Source: Maribacter sp. MMG018
GTDB taxonomy: Bacteria; Bacteroidota; Bacteroidia; Flavobacteriales; Flavobacteriaceae
Length of the DNA: 64,000 bases
NCBI RefSeq assembly: GCF_018100785.1
Contig: NZ_JAGJEC010000006.1
Span: forward strand, 28,061-92,060
Direction of reading: 5' to 3'
The notes under the pieces are model-generated. The model worked only from the letters and a program-made list of their open reading frames with translations, was not told the DNA's origin and did no database searches. This document shows, piece by piece, positions 1-9,587 of the stretch (its first letter is position 1; every line of letters starts with the position of its first letter). Both the position numbers and the translations under genes were made by a program.

Positions 1-1
1 T

Positions 2-1243
2 GAGAAATACGTTAAAGTAAACTTCGAGTTGATAAATAACCTAATGGTAATACCCGTTAATGTCAATGGGGCCGAATTATCTTTTGTAATGGATTCGGGG
101 GTTAGTACACCTATATTGTTCAATCTGGCGAATCAAGACTCCATTGAGTTGAGAAATGTTTCCGAAGTTACCATAAATGGGCTAGGGGAAGGTGATCCTA
201 TAAGTGTGTTGAGTTCTCAAGGTAATTTTTTTAAGTTGGGAGATATTGAAAATCCGTCTCAGAAATTGTATGTGGTAATGGATGCCGGTATCAATTTTTC
301 TCCCTATTTGGGTATTCCGGTGCACGGTATTATTGGTTATGACCTTTTTAGGGATTTTGTGGTGGATATCAATTATTCCTCTAAGACCATCAAGTTTTAT
401 GAACCGGGTAATTATACTCGAAAATCAAATAAAAAATATCAAACTTTCGATATTGATGTCATTAATAAGAAAGTGTATTTAGATGCCAGTGTGTCTTTGG
501 ACGGGGAAAGGGATGTACCGGTAAAAATGTTATTGGATACAGGTAGTAGTGACGCTATTTGGCTTTTTGAGGATGAACGCATCAAATTGCCGGAGAAGAA
601 TTATGAAGATTATTTGGGCAAAGGGCTGGCAGGTAATATTTATGGTAAACGAACGAAAGTGCATAGTATAAAGATCGGTGATTTTAGCTTAAAGGATGCC
701 AAGGCCGCTTTTCCCGATATGTTGACCTTTAATGCGATAAAGGACCTAGGGAATAGAAATGGTAGTTTGGGCGGAGAGGTGCTGAAGCGTTTTAATATTG
801 TTTTTGATTATCCCCATGGGAAAATATCGTTCAAAAAAAATTCGAATTTTAAAAAACCGTTTCATTATAATATGAGCGGAATAGATTTGCAACATGCAGG
901 TGTCCGTTACGTTTCAGAAAGAATAACCAACGGCAATGGAGTGGTTTATAATAACGATAGGTCCTATGGCGATGTGCAGATATTACTGGAAGGTGCTACT
1001 AGGTTAAGTCTGGTGCCCGAAATAGTAGTTTCGGGAATAAGGGCCGGAAGTCCGGCACATTTTGCAGGACTGCAAGAAGGTGATGTTATTTTGGCCGTAA
1101 ACGGTAAACGTATTCACCGATATAAAATTCAGCAGATTCTAGAGATGTTGAACAATAAGGAGGGGAAAAAAGTAAAGGTGCTGGTGGAACGGTCCAATAG
1201 CAATCTTTTATTCAGTTTGGTTCTTAAAGATCTATTTAAATAA
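2..1243 (+). CDS. Aspartyl protease family protein with C-terminal PDZ domain (5' end outside window)
   Basis: The reading frame is open from the second base of the window, so the true start lies upstream and the TTG at 29 is not a credible start. Two retropepsin-like lobes are visible, each with its catalytic triplet: DSG at nt 92-100 and DTGSS beginning at nt 536. A PDZ domain closes the protein (about the last 75 residues, with GSPAHFAGLQEGDVILAVNG). This two-lobe plus PDZ arrangement is common in Bacteroidota secreted or periplasmic proteins annotated as aspartyl protease family; the signal peptide would be in the missing part. The substrate is unknown. It ends at a bidirectional terminator shared with the convergent DUF1573 gene. 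Confidence 0.85.
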   Translation, partial: EKYVKVNFELINNLMVIPVNVNGAELSFVMDSGVSTPILFNLANQDSIELRNVSEVTINGLGEGDPISVLSSQGNFFKLGDIENPSQKLYVVMDAGINFSPYLGIPVHGIIGYDLFRDFVVDINYSSKTIKFYEPGNYTRKSNKKYQTFDIDVINKKVYLDASVSLDGERDVPVKMLLDTGSSDAIWLFEDERIKLPEKNYEDYLGKGLAGNIYGKRTKVHSIKIGDFSLKDAKAAFPDMLTFNAIKDLGNRNGSLGGEVLKRFNIVFDYPHGKISFKKNSNFKKPFHYNMSGIDLQHAGVRYVSERITNGNGVVYNNDRSYGDVQILLEGATRLSLVPEIVVSGIRAGSPAHFAGLQEGDVILAVNGKRIHRYKIQQILEMLNNKEGKKVKVLVERSNSNLLFSLVLKDLFK

Positions 1244-1275
1244 AAAAGCCCTCTAAAAAAGAGGGCTTTTAATTT
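1244..1275. terminator. Bidirectional intrinsic terminator
   Basis: A 10-bp perfect stem (AAAAGCCCTC / GAGGGCTTTT at 1244-1253 and 1261-1270) with a 7-nt A-rich loop and A/T runs on both sides lies between two convergent genes, so it can end transcription from both. Confidence 0.85.
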
Positions 1276-1294
1276 TTATAAGAGAAACTACATG

Positions 1295-1687
1295 TTATTT
1301 AGTACCGCTGCTAGCAGCTTTGATTTCTCCTTTGATCTTTAAAATCTTAGTAGGTGTGTCCGCATTAGAAGTTACAGTGATGGCTTTTCTAATAGGGCCT
1401 ACACGGTTTGTATCGTATTTCACCTGAATCTCACCGGTTTTACCTGGCATGATAGGGTCTTCCGGTTTTTTAGGAATCGTGCAACCACAACTAGATCGTA
1501 CATTGCTGATAATTAATGGTGCGTTTCCCGTATTGGTAAATTCAAAAACTCGGATACCATCCGATCCTTTTGCGATTTCACCATAGTCTACAGTTTCTGT
1601 TTTAAACTCAATTTTTGCCGTTTTTTCCTGTGCTTTGACACTTAAACCGATCATCGCGACAAATAATACAAGTACTATTTTTTTCAT
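1295..1687 (-). CDS. DUF1573 domain secreted protein
   Basis: The protein has a signal peptide (MKKIVLVLFVAMIGLSVKA, then QEK) followed by one DUF1573 domain of about 100 residues, an Ig-like/HYDIN-related fold with the family pattern FEFTNTG, SSCGCTIP and VKYDTNRVG. It is predicted to be periplasmic or exported; the molecular role of DUF1573 proteins is not established. The frame also reads from a more upstream ATG at 1714, but that lies at the predicted -7 promoter element, so the start at 1687 (or the adjacent ATG at 1690) is preferred. It is divergent from valS and convergent with the aspartyl protease. Confidence 0.85.
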   Translation of the reverse strand: MKKIVLVLFVAMIGLSVKAQEKTAKIEFKTETVDYGEIAKGSDGIRVFEFTNTGNAPLIISNVRSSCGCTIPKKPEDPIMPGKTGEIQVKYDTNRVGPIRKAITVTSNADTPTKILKIKGEIKAASSGTK

Positions 1688-1711
1688 CATTTTTTTGTTT
1701 AGTGCGAATCT

Positions 1712-1742
1712 CAAAATTAATTCTTTTCAGATCAACCTCAAA
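1712..1742 (-). promoter_or_regulatory. Bacteroidota-type promoter of the DUF1573 gene
   Basis: On the minus strand TTTG (1739-1742) is followed after 19 bp by TAATTTTG (1712-1719), matching the Bacteroidota consensus TTTG-N19-TAnnTTTG. Predicted transcription start about 1707, leaving a leader of about 17-20 nt. Confidence 0.6.
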
Positions 1743-1747
1743 ATCCT

Positions 1748-1777
1748 TTTGTTATACTCTAACGTTACTTATTTTTG
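1748..1777 (+). promoter_or_regulatory. Bacteroidota-type promoter of valS
   Basis: TTTG (1748-1751), an 18-bp spacer and TATTTTTG (1770-1777) match the Bacteroidota consensus. The -33 box is only about 5 bp from that of the divergent DUF1573 promoter, so the two are back to back. The leader to the valS ATG would be about 100 nt. Confidence 0.5.
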
Positions 1778-1882
1778 TTTCGTATTTAAAGTTGGTAAAA
1801 AAAACGGTAAATGATTATAAAATATCTTTGATCCGTTTTATTTTTTACCCGTATATCAATTATTTCAAAAACTGTTCCAAAT

Positions 1883-4513
1883 ATGGAAATTCCTTCAAAA
1901 TATGAGCCACATCAGGTGGAAGCTCGGTGGTACGACTACTGGATGAAGAACGAGTTTTTTTATTCCACTCCTGATGATAGGGAGCCTTATACAATAGTAA
2001 TACCGCCTCCGAACGTGACCGGTGTTTTGCACATGGGGCATATGTTGAACAATACCATTCAAGATGTTCTGGTTAGGCGTGCTCGTCTTATGGGTAAAAA
2101 TGCTTGTTGGGTGCCAGGTACCGATCATGCCTCTATTGCCACCGAAGCAAAAGTGGTCGCAAAACTAAAAGATCAAGGTATCAATAAAAACGACCTGACT
2201 AGGGAAGAGTTTTTAAAACATGCGTGGGATTGGACAAATGAGTATGGAGGGGTAATTTTAGAACAATTAAAGAAATTGGGTTGTTCTTGCGACTGGCAAC
2301 GTACCGCTTTTACCATGGATGCCGAACGTTATGACAGTGTTATTAAGGTGTTTGTGGACCTTTTTAACAAAGGTCTTATATACAGGGGGTACCGAATGGT
2401 GAATTGGGATCCTGAGGCCCAGACGACCTTATCGGATGAAGAGGTTGTTTATGAGGAAAAACAAGGCTTACTGTATTATTTGGAATATCAAATAGAGGGG
2501 TCGGAAGAAAAAGTGACCATAGCTACTACGCGACCGGAAACCATCTTAGGGGATACCGCCATTTGTATCAACCCTAATGATGAACGCTTCAAGCATTTAA
2601 AGGGGAAAAAGGCCATTGTTCCCCTGTGCAATCGTGTAATCCCCATTATAGAGGATGAGTATGTAGATATTGAGTTTGGTACGGGATGTTTAAAGGTGAC
2701 CCCGGCACATGATGTCAATGATAAAGCTTTAGGTGAAAAACACAATTTAGAGACCATAGATATTTTTAATGCCGATGCGACATTAAATTCTTTTGGACTG
2801 CATTATGAGGGCAAGGACAGGTTTGTGGTAAGAAAGGAAATTGCCAAAGAACTTGAAGAAAAAGGCTTTTTGGTAAAGACAGAAAAGCATTTGAATAAAG
2901 TGGGCACCTCCGAAAGAACCAAGGCGGTAATAGAGCCACGTTTGTCCGATCAATGGTTTTTAAAGATGGAGGACCTTGTAAAACCTGCCATTAAAGCAGT
3001 TTTAGAGTCGGACGACATTAAATTTTTTCCAAAAAAATTCGATAATACCTACCGCCATTGGATGGAAAATATCAGAGATTGGAATATCTCGAGGCAATTG
3101 TGGTGGGGGCAACAAATACCGGCCTATTACTTTGGTGATGGCCAAGATGATTTTGTAGTTGCCGAGAGCCCCGAACAAGCTCTGGCATTGGCCAAAGAGA
3201 AATCAAAAAAAGAAGATCTTACCTTGAAAGACCTAAAACAAGATGAAGATGTTTTGGATACATGGTTTTCTTCTTGGTTATGGCCAATGAGTGTCTTTAA
3301 TGGGGTGTTAGAACCAGATAACGAAGAGGTCAATTATTATTACCCTACCAACGATTTGGTTACCGGGCCCGATATTATTTTCTTCTGGGTGGCTCGTATG
3401 ATTATTGCGGGTTACGAATATAGAGGGAAAAGACCTTTTCAGAATGTTTATTTCACTGGGTTGGTACGTGATAAACAACGAAGAAAAATGTCTAAATCTT
3501 TGGGCAATTCCCCGGATGCCTTAAAGTTGATAGAGGAGTATGGTGCAGATGGTGTCAGGGTTGGTCTGTTATTGAGTTCGGCCGCGGGCAACGATTTAAT
3601 GTTCGACGAAGACCTATGCCAGCAAGGGAAAAATTTTGCCAATAAAATATGGAACGGATTCCGATTGGTAAAAGGTTGGGAAGTTGCAGATATACCACAA
3701 CCGGAAGCTTCAAAATTGGGGATTGCTTGGTACCGTGCCAAATTTGACCAAACATTAAGGGAGATAGAGGACCATTTTAGCAAGTATCGTATTTCTGATG
3801 CCTTAATGGCCACCTACAAGTTGGTTTGGGACGATTATAGTTCTTGGTTGTTAGAGATTATAAAACCTGCTTACCAAGAACCTATAGACAAGAAAACGTT
3901 TGATGAGGTTATCGATATTTTTGAACAAAACCTGAAATTGCTTCATCCTTTTATGCCATTTTTAACGGAAGAAGTTTGGCAACATATCTCTGAACGCAGT
4001 CCAGAGGAGGCGTTGATTGTAGCCGAATGGCCAAAGACCCAAAAGACAGATGCGGATTTGATCGGTCAGTTTCAATTTGCGTCAGAAGTTATTTCCGGTA
4101 TCCGTACCATACGTAAAGAAAAAAATATTCCAATGAAAGAAACATTGGAAGTATCGGTATTGAACGAAGAGAAAGTAGGTAAAAATTGGGATCCCGTAAT
4201 AATGAAGTTGACCAACGTTACCTCGATTTCATATGTGGACGATACTGTAGAAGGGGCTCTTTCATTTAGGGTAAAGTCGAATGAATACTTTATACCTATT
4301 AGCGGGGCAATAGATGTGGAGGCCGAAATTGCCAAGATAAAGGAAGAGTTGGCCTATACTAAAGGCTTCCTGGTTTCGGTTCAAAAAAAGTTATCCAATG
4401 AAAGGTTTGTAAACAATGCTCCCGAAAAGGTGATAGCCATGGAGCGTAAAAAACAAGCGGATGCAGAGGCTAAAATTGAAACCTTGGAAAAAAGTTTGGC
4501 CAATTTGGGATAG
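1883..4513 (+). CDS. valS: Valine--tRNA ligase
   Basis: Class I aminoacyl-tRNA synthetase that charges tRNA(Val), with an editing domain that hydrolyses Thr-tRNA(Val). The HIGH-type signature is HMGH at residues 50-53 and the KMSKS loop is at residues 535-539. The inserted editing (CP1) domain spans roughly residues 190-340, including [13 protein letters not shown]; the C-terminus carries the anticodon-binding domain and the coiled-coil arm typical of ValRS ([15 protein letters not shown]...). Length 876 aa is normal for Bacteroidota. It is a single transcription unit with its own promoter, cytoplasmic and essential. Confidence 0.98.
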   Translation: MEIPSKYEPHQVEARWYDYWMKNEFFYSTPDDREPYTIVIPPPNVTGVLHMGHMLNNTIQDVLVRRARLMGKNACWVPGTDHASIATEAKVVAKLKDQGINKNDLTREEFLKHAWDWTNEYGGVILEQLKKLGCSCDWQRTAFTMDAERYDSVIKVFVDLFNKGLIYRGYRMVNWDPEAQTTLSDEEVVYEEKQGLLYYLEYQIEGSEEKVTIATTRPETILGDTAICINPNDERFKHLKGKKAIVPLCNRVIPIIEDEYVDIEFGTGCLKVTPAHDVNDKALGEKHNLETIDIFNADATLNSFGLHYEGKDRFVVRKEIAKELEEKGFLVKTEKHLNKVGTSERTKAVIEPRLSDQWFLKMEDLVKPAIKAVLESDDIKFFPKKFDNTYRHWMENIRDWNISRQLWWGQQIPAYYFGDGQDDFVVAESPEQALALAKEKSKKEDLTLKDLKQDEDVLDTWFSSWLWPMSVFNGVLEPDNEEVNYYYPTNDLVTGPDIIFFWVARMIIAGYEYRGKRPFQNVYFTGLVRDKQRRKMSKSLGNSPDALKLIEEYGADGVRVGLLLSSAAGNDLMFDEDLCQQGKNFANKIWNGFRLVKGWEVADIPQPEASKLGIAWYRAKFDQTLREIEDHFSKYRISDALMATYKLVWDDYSSWLLEIIKPAYQEPIDKKTFDEVIDIFEQNLKLLHPFMPFLTEEVWQHISERSPEEALIVAEWPKTQKTDADLIGQFQFASEVISGIRTIRKEKNIPMKETLEVSVLNEEKVGKNWDPVIMKLTNVTSISYVDDTVEGALSFRVKSNEYFIPISGAIDVEAEIAKIKEELAYTKGFLVSVQKKLSNERFVNNAPEKVIAMERKKQADAEAKIETLEKSLANLG

Positions 4514-4605
4514 GGTAGCTACGCCATAATCCCGTATGAGTTAATATTTGTACGGTTAAGAGTCTTGTTTTCTGTGTTTTACGTTTAAATTTCTTTTGAA
4601 TTTAA

Positions 4606-4785
<180 letters not shown>

Positions 4786-4810
4786 TAGGTAAGTCTTATA
4801 GTTTTAAACC

Positions 4811-4854
4811 AATCCGGGTTTGCTTTGTTTACACAGCAAACCCGGATTTTTTAT
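4811..4854 (+). terminator. Intrinsic terminator after the small membrane protein gene
   Basis: A perfect 14-bp stem (arms 4811-4824 and 4835-4848, core AATCCGGGTTTGCT) with a 10-nt loop is followed by a T run. Confidence 0.9.
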
Positions 4855-5021
4855 GGGTTGTGCCGGTGCTTGACCAAAAGGTTTTGTTTAAAAACAGTAA
4901 CTTAACTACTTTCTAGATGTTTCGCAGGGTAATTGGCACTGCATTTGGAAAAACCATGGGGGACAGTGAGGCTGAAGGGTAGAAGCCAACAGCAATTTTT
5001 ATAGTTTATTTTGTAAAAGTC

Positions 5022-6296
5022 TTGAAAACGAAGAATATTTTTTTGGCCTTGTTTGTAATATCGATTGTGGGGTTGTCCATTATTCAATATCAGTATCTTA
5101 AGATTGGATTGGACTTGGCCAAGGTTCAGTTCAATTCAAAAGTAGAAAATGCGGGAGACGTTATAAAAGAAGGGCTCAAATCTAAAAGCAGACTAACTTA
5201 TTTTCTTGGTAATACACTGCAGAACGATACTCCTTTCCATAATATAACGGCAGATAGCGTACAGGAGGTGTCCTATCTTTTTTTAGATGACTATATTAAA
5301 AATAAATTGGTGGACAGAGGGGTCGATTCTGACTATTCTTTTCGTCTTTTTTCACAAGATAGTGTATATAACTTTAGTTCTCCCGTTCAGTTTGATAAAG
5401 GCGAGAATGTAGATACTTATAAAATAGAGTTAGAGGGATACCTTCCTGAATTGCTCGGAAAGTCTATGTTTTTAGAACTTCGTTTTAATAATTTGTACGG
5501 TTTTTTTATGTCGAAATTAAACGGACTCACCTTGCCCAGTATTTTATTTTTGATCGGTATTTGTATCACGGTCATTTGGGTGTTGAGAACCTATTATTGG
5601 CAGAGTCGTTTAATTGTGACCACCAATGAATTTATAAATAATCTTACGCATGAGTTAAAGACACCGGTTTTTTCTATTGGTTTGGCAACCAGAATATTGG
5701 GTGAGACAGCGAGCGAAAAACAGAGACCTGTGTTGGGCATTATAAAACAACAGGTAACACGTTTGTCTACTCATATAGATAAGGTTTTAGAGTTGGCAAG
5801 TTTGGAGTCTGGGAAGAAAGTAATTACCTTGGAGACCATAAATCTTAGACCTCGACTACAAAGACTTTGCGAAGAGTTTAAAACGTTGATGTCTATAGAA
5901 GAGGGTGAATTTGCCTATGATTTGGAGTCAGGGGAATACATTGTTAAGGCAGAGATTTTTCATTTAGAAAATGCAATCAACAATATATTGGACAATGCCA
6001 AAAAGTATGCCGATGAACCAAAGATTTATCTTAAAGCCTATACTAAAAACGATAAATTGCATATTGAGGTTACCGATAATGGAAAAGGGGTTTCCAAAGA
6101 GGATATGAAACGAATATTTCAAAAATTTTATCGTGTTACCAACGGAGATTTACATCAGGTAAAAGGGTATGGTCTGGGTCTTAGTTATGTAAAAAAGATA
6201 ATGGAAGAACATAAAGGTCGGGTGTTGATCGATAGTAAAGAGAATATAGGAACTAAAATAACTTTGGTAATACCAGCCGAAAATGAGAAAAGATAG
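5022..6296 (+). CDS. Sensor histidine kinase
   Basis: Membrane-bound two-component sensor of 424 aa. TM1 is at residues about 5-24, a periplasmic sensory region of about 145 residues follows with no recognisable domain, and TM2 is at about 173-192. The HisKA phosphorylation site is His210 in NLTHELKTP; the HATPase domain has the N box (NILDNAKKY), DNGKGV and GYGLGLSYVK. The start codon is TTG at 5022, which directly begins a hydrophobic segment; I see no better ATG. Its 3' end overlaps the response regulator start by 14 nt, so the two are translationally coupled partners. The stimulus is unknown. The layout resembles the RprX/RprY pair of Bacteroides. Confidence 0.92.
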   Translation: MKTKNIFLALFVISIVGLSIIQYQYLKIGLDLAKVQFNSKVENAGDVIKEGLKSKSRLTYFLGNTLQNDTPFHNITADSVQEVSYLFLDDYIKNKLVDRGVDSDYSFRLFSQDSVYNFSSPVQFDKGENVDTYKIELEGYLPELLGKSMFLELRFNNLYGFFMSKLNGLTLPSILFLIGICITVIWVLRTYYWQSRLIVTTNEFINNLTHELKTPVFSIGLATRILGETASEKQRPVLGIIKQQVTRLSTHIDKVLELASLESGKKVITLETINLRPRLQRLCEEFKTLMSIEEGEFAYDLESGEYIVKAEIFHLENAINNILDNAKKYADEPKIYLKAYTKNDKLHIEVTDNGKGVSKEDMKRIFQKFYRVTNGDLHQVKGYGLGLSYVKKIMEEHKGRVLIDSKENIGTKITLVIPAENEKR

Positions 6297-6981
6297 AGCA
6301 CGAATACTTTTGGTAGAAGATGATGAGTCGTTAGGCTATTTGTTGTCCGAGTATTTGAAGATCAAGAATTTTGAGGTTGCTTGGGCGAAAGATGGAAAGG
6401 ACGCACTTATTGAATTGGAAAAATCGGAATATGATTTAGCGATCTTGGATGTGATGATGCCAGAAATGGACGGTTTTACTTTGGGGCAAAAAATTAATGA
6501 TAACTATCAAAACCTGCCTTTTATTTTTTTAACGGCGAAATCACTAAAGGTAGATGTCTTAAAGGGCTTTCATATAGGGGCCATAGATTACTTAAAAAAA
6601 CCGATAGATGAAGAAGAGCTGGTTATTAGAATAGAGCGGCTTTTATCAAGGTTAAAGGATAAACAGCCGACATATGAGCGGACACCGGTTTATAAAGTAG
6701 GGGAGTATGATTTTAATTCTTTAAATCAAGAGCTTTCGTATAACGGTCAAAAAGTAAACTTGACCGTAAAGGAAAGCGAACTGCTAAAATACTTGGTAGA
6801 TAAAAAAAATCAACTTTGTCCGCATAAAGATATATTGATACGGTTTTGGGGCAAAAACGATTATTTCAATAAAAAAAGCCTGAATGTTTTTATAACGCGC
6901 CTTAGAAAGTACCTTGAGATGGATCCTAATATTAGAATTGAAAACGTACACAGTAAAGGTTATATACTGCGCCTACCATAA
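6283..6981 (+). CDS. Response regulator, OmpR/PhoB family
   Basis: DNA-binding partner of the preceding kinase. The receiver domain has the acidic pocket (EDD at 12-14), phospho-acceptor Asp56 in LAILDVMMP, and the conserved Lys in YLKKP (105/106). The C-terminal winged helix (about 135-232) contains LTVKESELLKYLV and ends with IENVHSKGYILRLP, diagnostic of the OmpR class. The gene overlaps the kinase by 14 nt. No terminator is seen downstream. Target genes cannot be inferred. Confidence 0.93.
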   Translation: MRKDRARILLVEDDESLGYLLSEYLKIKNFEVAWAKDGKDALIELEKSEYDLAILDVMMPEMDGFTLGQKINDNYQNLPFIFLTAKSLKVDVLKGFHIGAIDYLKKPIDEEELVIRIERLLSRLKDKQPTYERTPVYKVGEYDFNSLNQELSYNGQKVNLTVKESELLKYLVDKKNQLCPHKDILIRFWGKNDYFNKKSLNVFITRLRKYLEMDPNIRIENVHSKGYILRLP

Positions 6982-7109
6982 TAAAATGCTATCGATGAGG
7001 TAGATAAATATTTTGTTCGGCTTAAGATATAAAGTAAACACTGGGTCAATTTAAATTAAACATGGTTATGGTAGTATGACCAAAGCCACTATGTAAATCA
7101 AATAAGATT

Positions 7110-7874
7110 ATGATCAGACCGTATATACTATCAGAAACCAATTGGAAACATCTAAAGGATGAAAATGTTGAACTGGCCATTTTACCTTGGGGTGCCACCG
7201 AGGCGCACAACTACCATTTGCCTTATGCAACCGATAATTATCAGGCAGAGGCCATTGTAGAGGAGTCTGCAAGAATATCATGGGAGAGAGGAGATAAGGT
7301 TGTTGTATTGCCCACTATTCCATATGGGGTAAATACAGGGCAAAAAGATATTTATCTGGATATGAATCTGAATCCCAGCACTCAATTGGCCATTCTTAAA
7401 GATCTAATTACCGTATTAAATTCTCAGGGTATTTATAAGCTTTTGATTTTTAATGGTCATGGTGGAAATAATTTTAAGCCTTTGGTGAGAGAATTGGGAC
7501 TTCTTTTTCCTAAGATGTTCATTAGTTTTTGTTTCTTCCCGCAAATGTTCGACAAGTCTATGTATTTTCAAGAAGAAGGTGATCATGCTGATGAAATGGA
7601 AACGAGCTTAATGCTCTATATTAGACCCGATTTGGTGTTGCCAAAATCGGAATGGGGCAAGGGTAGGTTTAAAAAATTTAAGATCAAGGCATTTTCTGAA
7701 GGCGGTGTGTGGGCAGAAAGGCAATGGTCGAAAATTAGTGAGGATACAGGTACTGGAAATCCAGAATATGCAAATACCGAAAAAGGGGAGCGTTTTTTTA
7801 AGGATGTTTGTTCAAAGGTCGGGCAATTGTTTTCTGATATATGTAACGCGGACCTAAACGATTTATATGAGTAG
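7110..7874 (+). CDS. Creatininase family amidohydrolase
   Basis: A 254-aa protein of the creatininase/MftE fold, metal-dependent amidohydrolases. The metal ligands expected for the family are visible: Glu31 and His33 in GATEAHNYHL, Asp42 in ATD, the FNGHGGN loop near residue 115, and HADEMETS further on. Family members act on creatinine, formamidopyrimidines (ArfB-like) or modified peptides; the Bacteroidota branch is uncharacterised, so a substrate is not proposed. The stop codon abuts the stop codon of the convergent ACBP gene with no bases between. Confidence 0.85.
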   Translation: MIRPYILSETNWKHLKDENVELAILPWGATEAHNYHLPYATDNYQAEAIVEESARISWERGDKVVVLPTIPYGVNTGQKDIYLDMNLNPSTQLAILKDLITVLNSQGIYKLLIFNGHGGNNFKPLVRELGLLFPKMFISFCFFPQMFDKSMYFQEEGDHADEMETSLMLYIRPDLVLPKSEWGKGRFKKFKIKAFSEGGVWAERQWSKISEDTGTGNPEYANTEKGERFFKDVCSKVGQLFSDICNADLNDLYE

Positions 7875-8135
7875 TTAATTTCTTAACTCTTTGTTTACCA
7901 GTTCTACATATGATTTCATGGCTTCTTCACGGTTAACGTTTTTTGCCTGAATCAATGCATTTGCCTTGAAAGCATTTATCAAAGGAGTCTTGCTACCGGG
8001 ATGGTTGTAGTTTTTGTTGGCAACCTTGTAATAGGCGTATAGTTTTAGCAACACATCTGCCGGTATGGGCGACTCGTATGAATTAACAAACTCAACAGCT
8101 TCTTTAAAATCAGTATGTAATTTCTTGTTTTTCAT
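7875..8135 (-). CDS. Acyl-CoA-binding protein
   Basis: An 86-aa acyl-CoA-binding (ACBP) domain protein, with the family's YAYYKVAN-type helix (normally YxLYKQAT) and the LINAFKANAL/EEAMKSYVELV C-terminal helices. It binds long-chain acyl-CoA esters in the cytoplasm. I chose the ATG at 8135 (MKNKKLHTDFKEA), because it begins the domain; the longer frame from 8171 would add residues from within psd. It overlaps the end of psd by 26 nt and is the last gene of the rsfS-ftsH-LUD-cdsA-psd unit, fitting a role in lipid metabolism. Confidence 0.85.
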   Translation of the reverse strand: MKNKKLHTDFKEAVEFVNSYESPIPADVLLKLYAYYKVANKNYNHPGSKTPLINAFKANALIQAKNVNREEAMKSYVELVNKELRN

Positions 8136-8793
8136 TGGGGTCCACGTATGTGGCAATACAGGTTTGGGCACCTTTTACCTTTTGATTTAGTTTTACGTTA
8201 ATCTGACAATCTAGGGGCAAAAATAAATCTACCCTTGATCCAAATTTAATAAAACCTGAATCGTCTCCTTGTTGAACACTTTCTCCAACTTCTGCGTAGT
8301 TGACAATACGCCTGGCCATAGCGCCCGCGATTTGTCTAAAAAGTATGTCTCCGAACTTGGGTGTTCCCACAACGATCGTAGTTCTTTCATTTTCTTCGCT
8401 AGATTTGGGGTGCCATGCCACTAAATATTTTCCTGGATGGTATTTAGAGTATTTTATTTTGCCGCTAGCGGGGTATCTGGTTACATGAACATTAATAGGT
8501 GACATAAAAATAGAGACCTGCCTTCTTTTGTCTTTAAAATACTCGTTCTCCTCTACTTCTTCGATTACCACTACCTTACCATCTACCGGGGCCAGTATTT
8601 CGTCAAATGATTTGTTCGCCCTTCTTGTGGGATTTCTAAAAAACTGTAAAATCAATACTAAGATAATGGCAGCTGTAATTTGTACTGCAAGTCTAAGCCA
8701 TGCAATATCTATAAAAAAATGGGCGAGAAGAACAGCTAGCCCAACAATAAAAAAGGTTATCAATATAATTTTTTGACCCTCTCTATGAAACAT
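8110..8793 (-). CDS. psd: Phosphatidylserine decarboxylase (short form)
   Basis: Converts phosphatidylserine to phosphatidylethanolamine, the main phospholipid of Bacteroidota. The 227-aa length, two N-terminal membrane segments (about 10-50) and the self-cleavage motif FGSRVDLFLP, where the GS bond is processed to make the pyruvoyl group, place it in the short PSD-A subclass. Conserved blocks APVDGKV and HVTRYPASG are present. The start overlaps the cdsA stop by 11 nt, so the CDP-diacylglycerol synthase and this enzyme are coupled; pssA, the step between them, is not in the window. Confidence 0.95.
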   Translation of the reverse strand: MFHREGQKIILITFFIVGLAVLLAHFFIDIAWLRLAVQITAAIILVLILQFFRNPTRRANKSFDEILAPVDGKVVVIEEVEENEYFKDKRRQVSIFMSPINVHVTRYPASGKIKYSKYHPGKYLVAWHPKSSEENERTTIVVGTPKFGDILFRQIAGAMARRIVNYAEVGESVQQGDDSGFIKFGSRVDLFLPLDCQINVKLNQKVKGAQTCIATYVDPNEKQEITY

Positions 8794-9586
8794 AGGTAAA
8801 AATATTTAATGTTAAGTAAGCAAAAGGTGCGGCAAAGACCAGACTGTCCAATCTATCCAACATGCCTCCATGCCCGGGCAGTATAGCTCCACTGTCCTTT
8901 ACACCGGCCATTCTTTTAAATTTAGATTCTATCAAGTCGCCTAAGCTACCAGTGATAACAATAACACTGGCAAGCAACATCCATTGGCCAGGGCCTATAA
9001 TTTGCTCTTGGGTTCCCATAATGTAGGCAGCACCCAAGGCAAAGATATAACCTCCAATCGTTCCTTCCACAGTTTTTTTAGGGGAAACCGAAGGAAATAA
9101 CTTTGTGCGGCCCAAGGTCTTTCCGACAATATAGGCAAAAGAATCGTTTACCCATATCAAAATAAAAATACCCATTATCAAAAGCTTGGCGAAAGCATCA
9201 TTTTTATAGGGTATCATGGTAAGGAAAATACAGCCACCACCAATATAAAATAGACCTATAAGAAACTTATGCAGGCCAGAAAATGTTTTTGGTTTCTTGG
9301 AAAAGAGATAATATAAAAGATATAGGTCGGTCAATATGGTGAAAAACATTAAAATATTGATCAAGACAAGGTCGTTTATCAAATATATATAGGCCCACCA
9401 AAGTCCTAGATAAGCTAAAAAGATGTAATATCCCTTTAGTTTTACAAGACGTTTGTATTCGTATAGGCAAGCAAGGCCAAAAATCATGAATAGAAAGTCG
9501 AAGGCGTCCGAACTTAAAAAGACAGCTGATAATAATAGGATTATATAAACCGCTCCGGTAAGTGATCTTCGTAAAACTTCTTTCAT
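8783..9586 (-). CDS. cdsA: Phosphatidate cytidylyltransferase
   Basis: Integral membrane enzyme making CDP-diacylglycerol from phosphatidic acid and CTP. The 267-aa protein has about seven hydrophobic helices and the CDP-DAG synthase signature SKFKRMAGVKDSGAILPGHG followed by GMLDRLDSL near the C-terminus, with the conserved KD and HGG..DR residues. It sits 1 nt after the LUD gene and overlaps psd, consistent with one transcript for phospholipid synthesis. Confidence 0.96.
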   Translation of the reverse strand: MKEVLRRSLTGAVYIILLLSAVFLSSDAFDFLFMIFGLACLYEYKRLVKLKGYYIFLAYLGLWWAYIYLINDLVLINILMFFTILTDLYLLYYLFSKKPKTFSGLHKFLIGLFYIGGGCIFLTMIPYKNDAFAKLLIMGIFILIWVNDSFAYIVGKTLGRTKLFPSVSPKKTVEGTIGGYIFALGAAYIMGTQEQIIGPGQWMLLASVIVITGSLGDLIESKFKRMAGVKDSGAILPGHGGMLDRLDSLVFAAPFAYLTLNIFTYVS

Positions 9587-9587
9587 A

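Noticed and set aside
3448..3813. Antisense frames within valS
   Set aside because: They mirror the valS coding frame and show no recognisable protein features.
4917..4982. A 21-codon frame (MFRRVIGTAFGKTMGDSEAEG) between the terminator and the kinase gene
   Set aside because: It reads like a plausible peptide, but I recognise no family, promoter or context; chance is likely.
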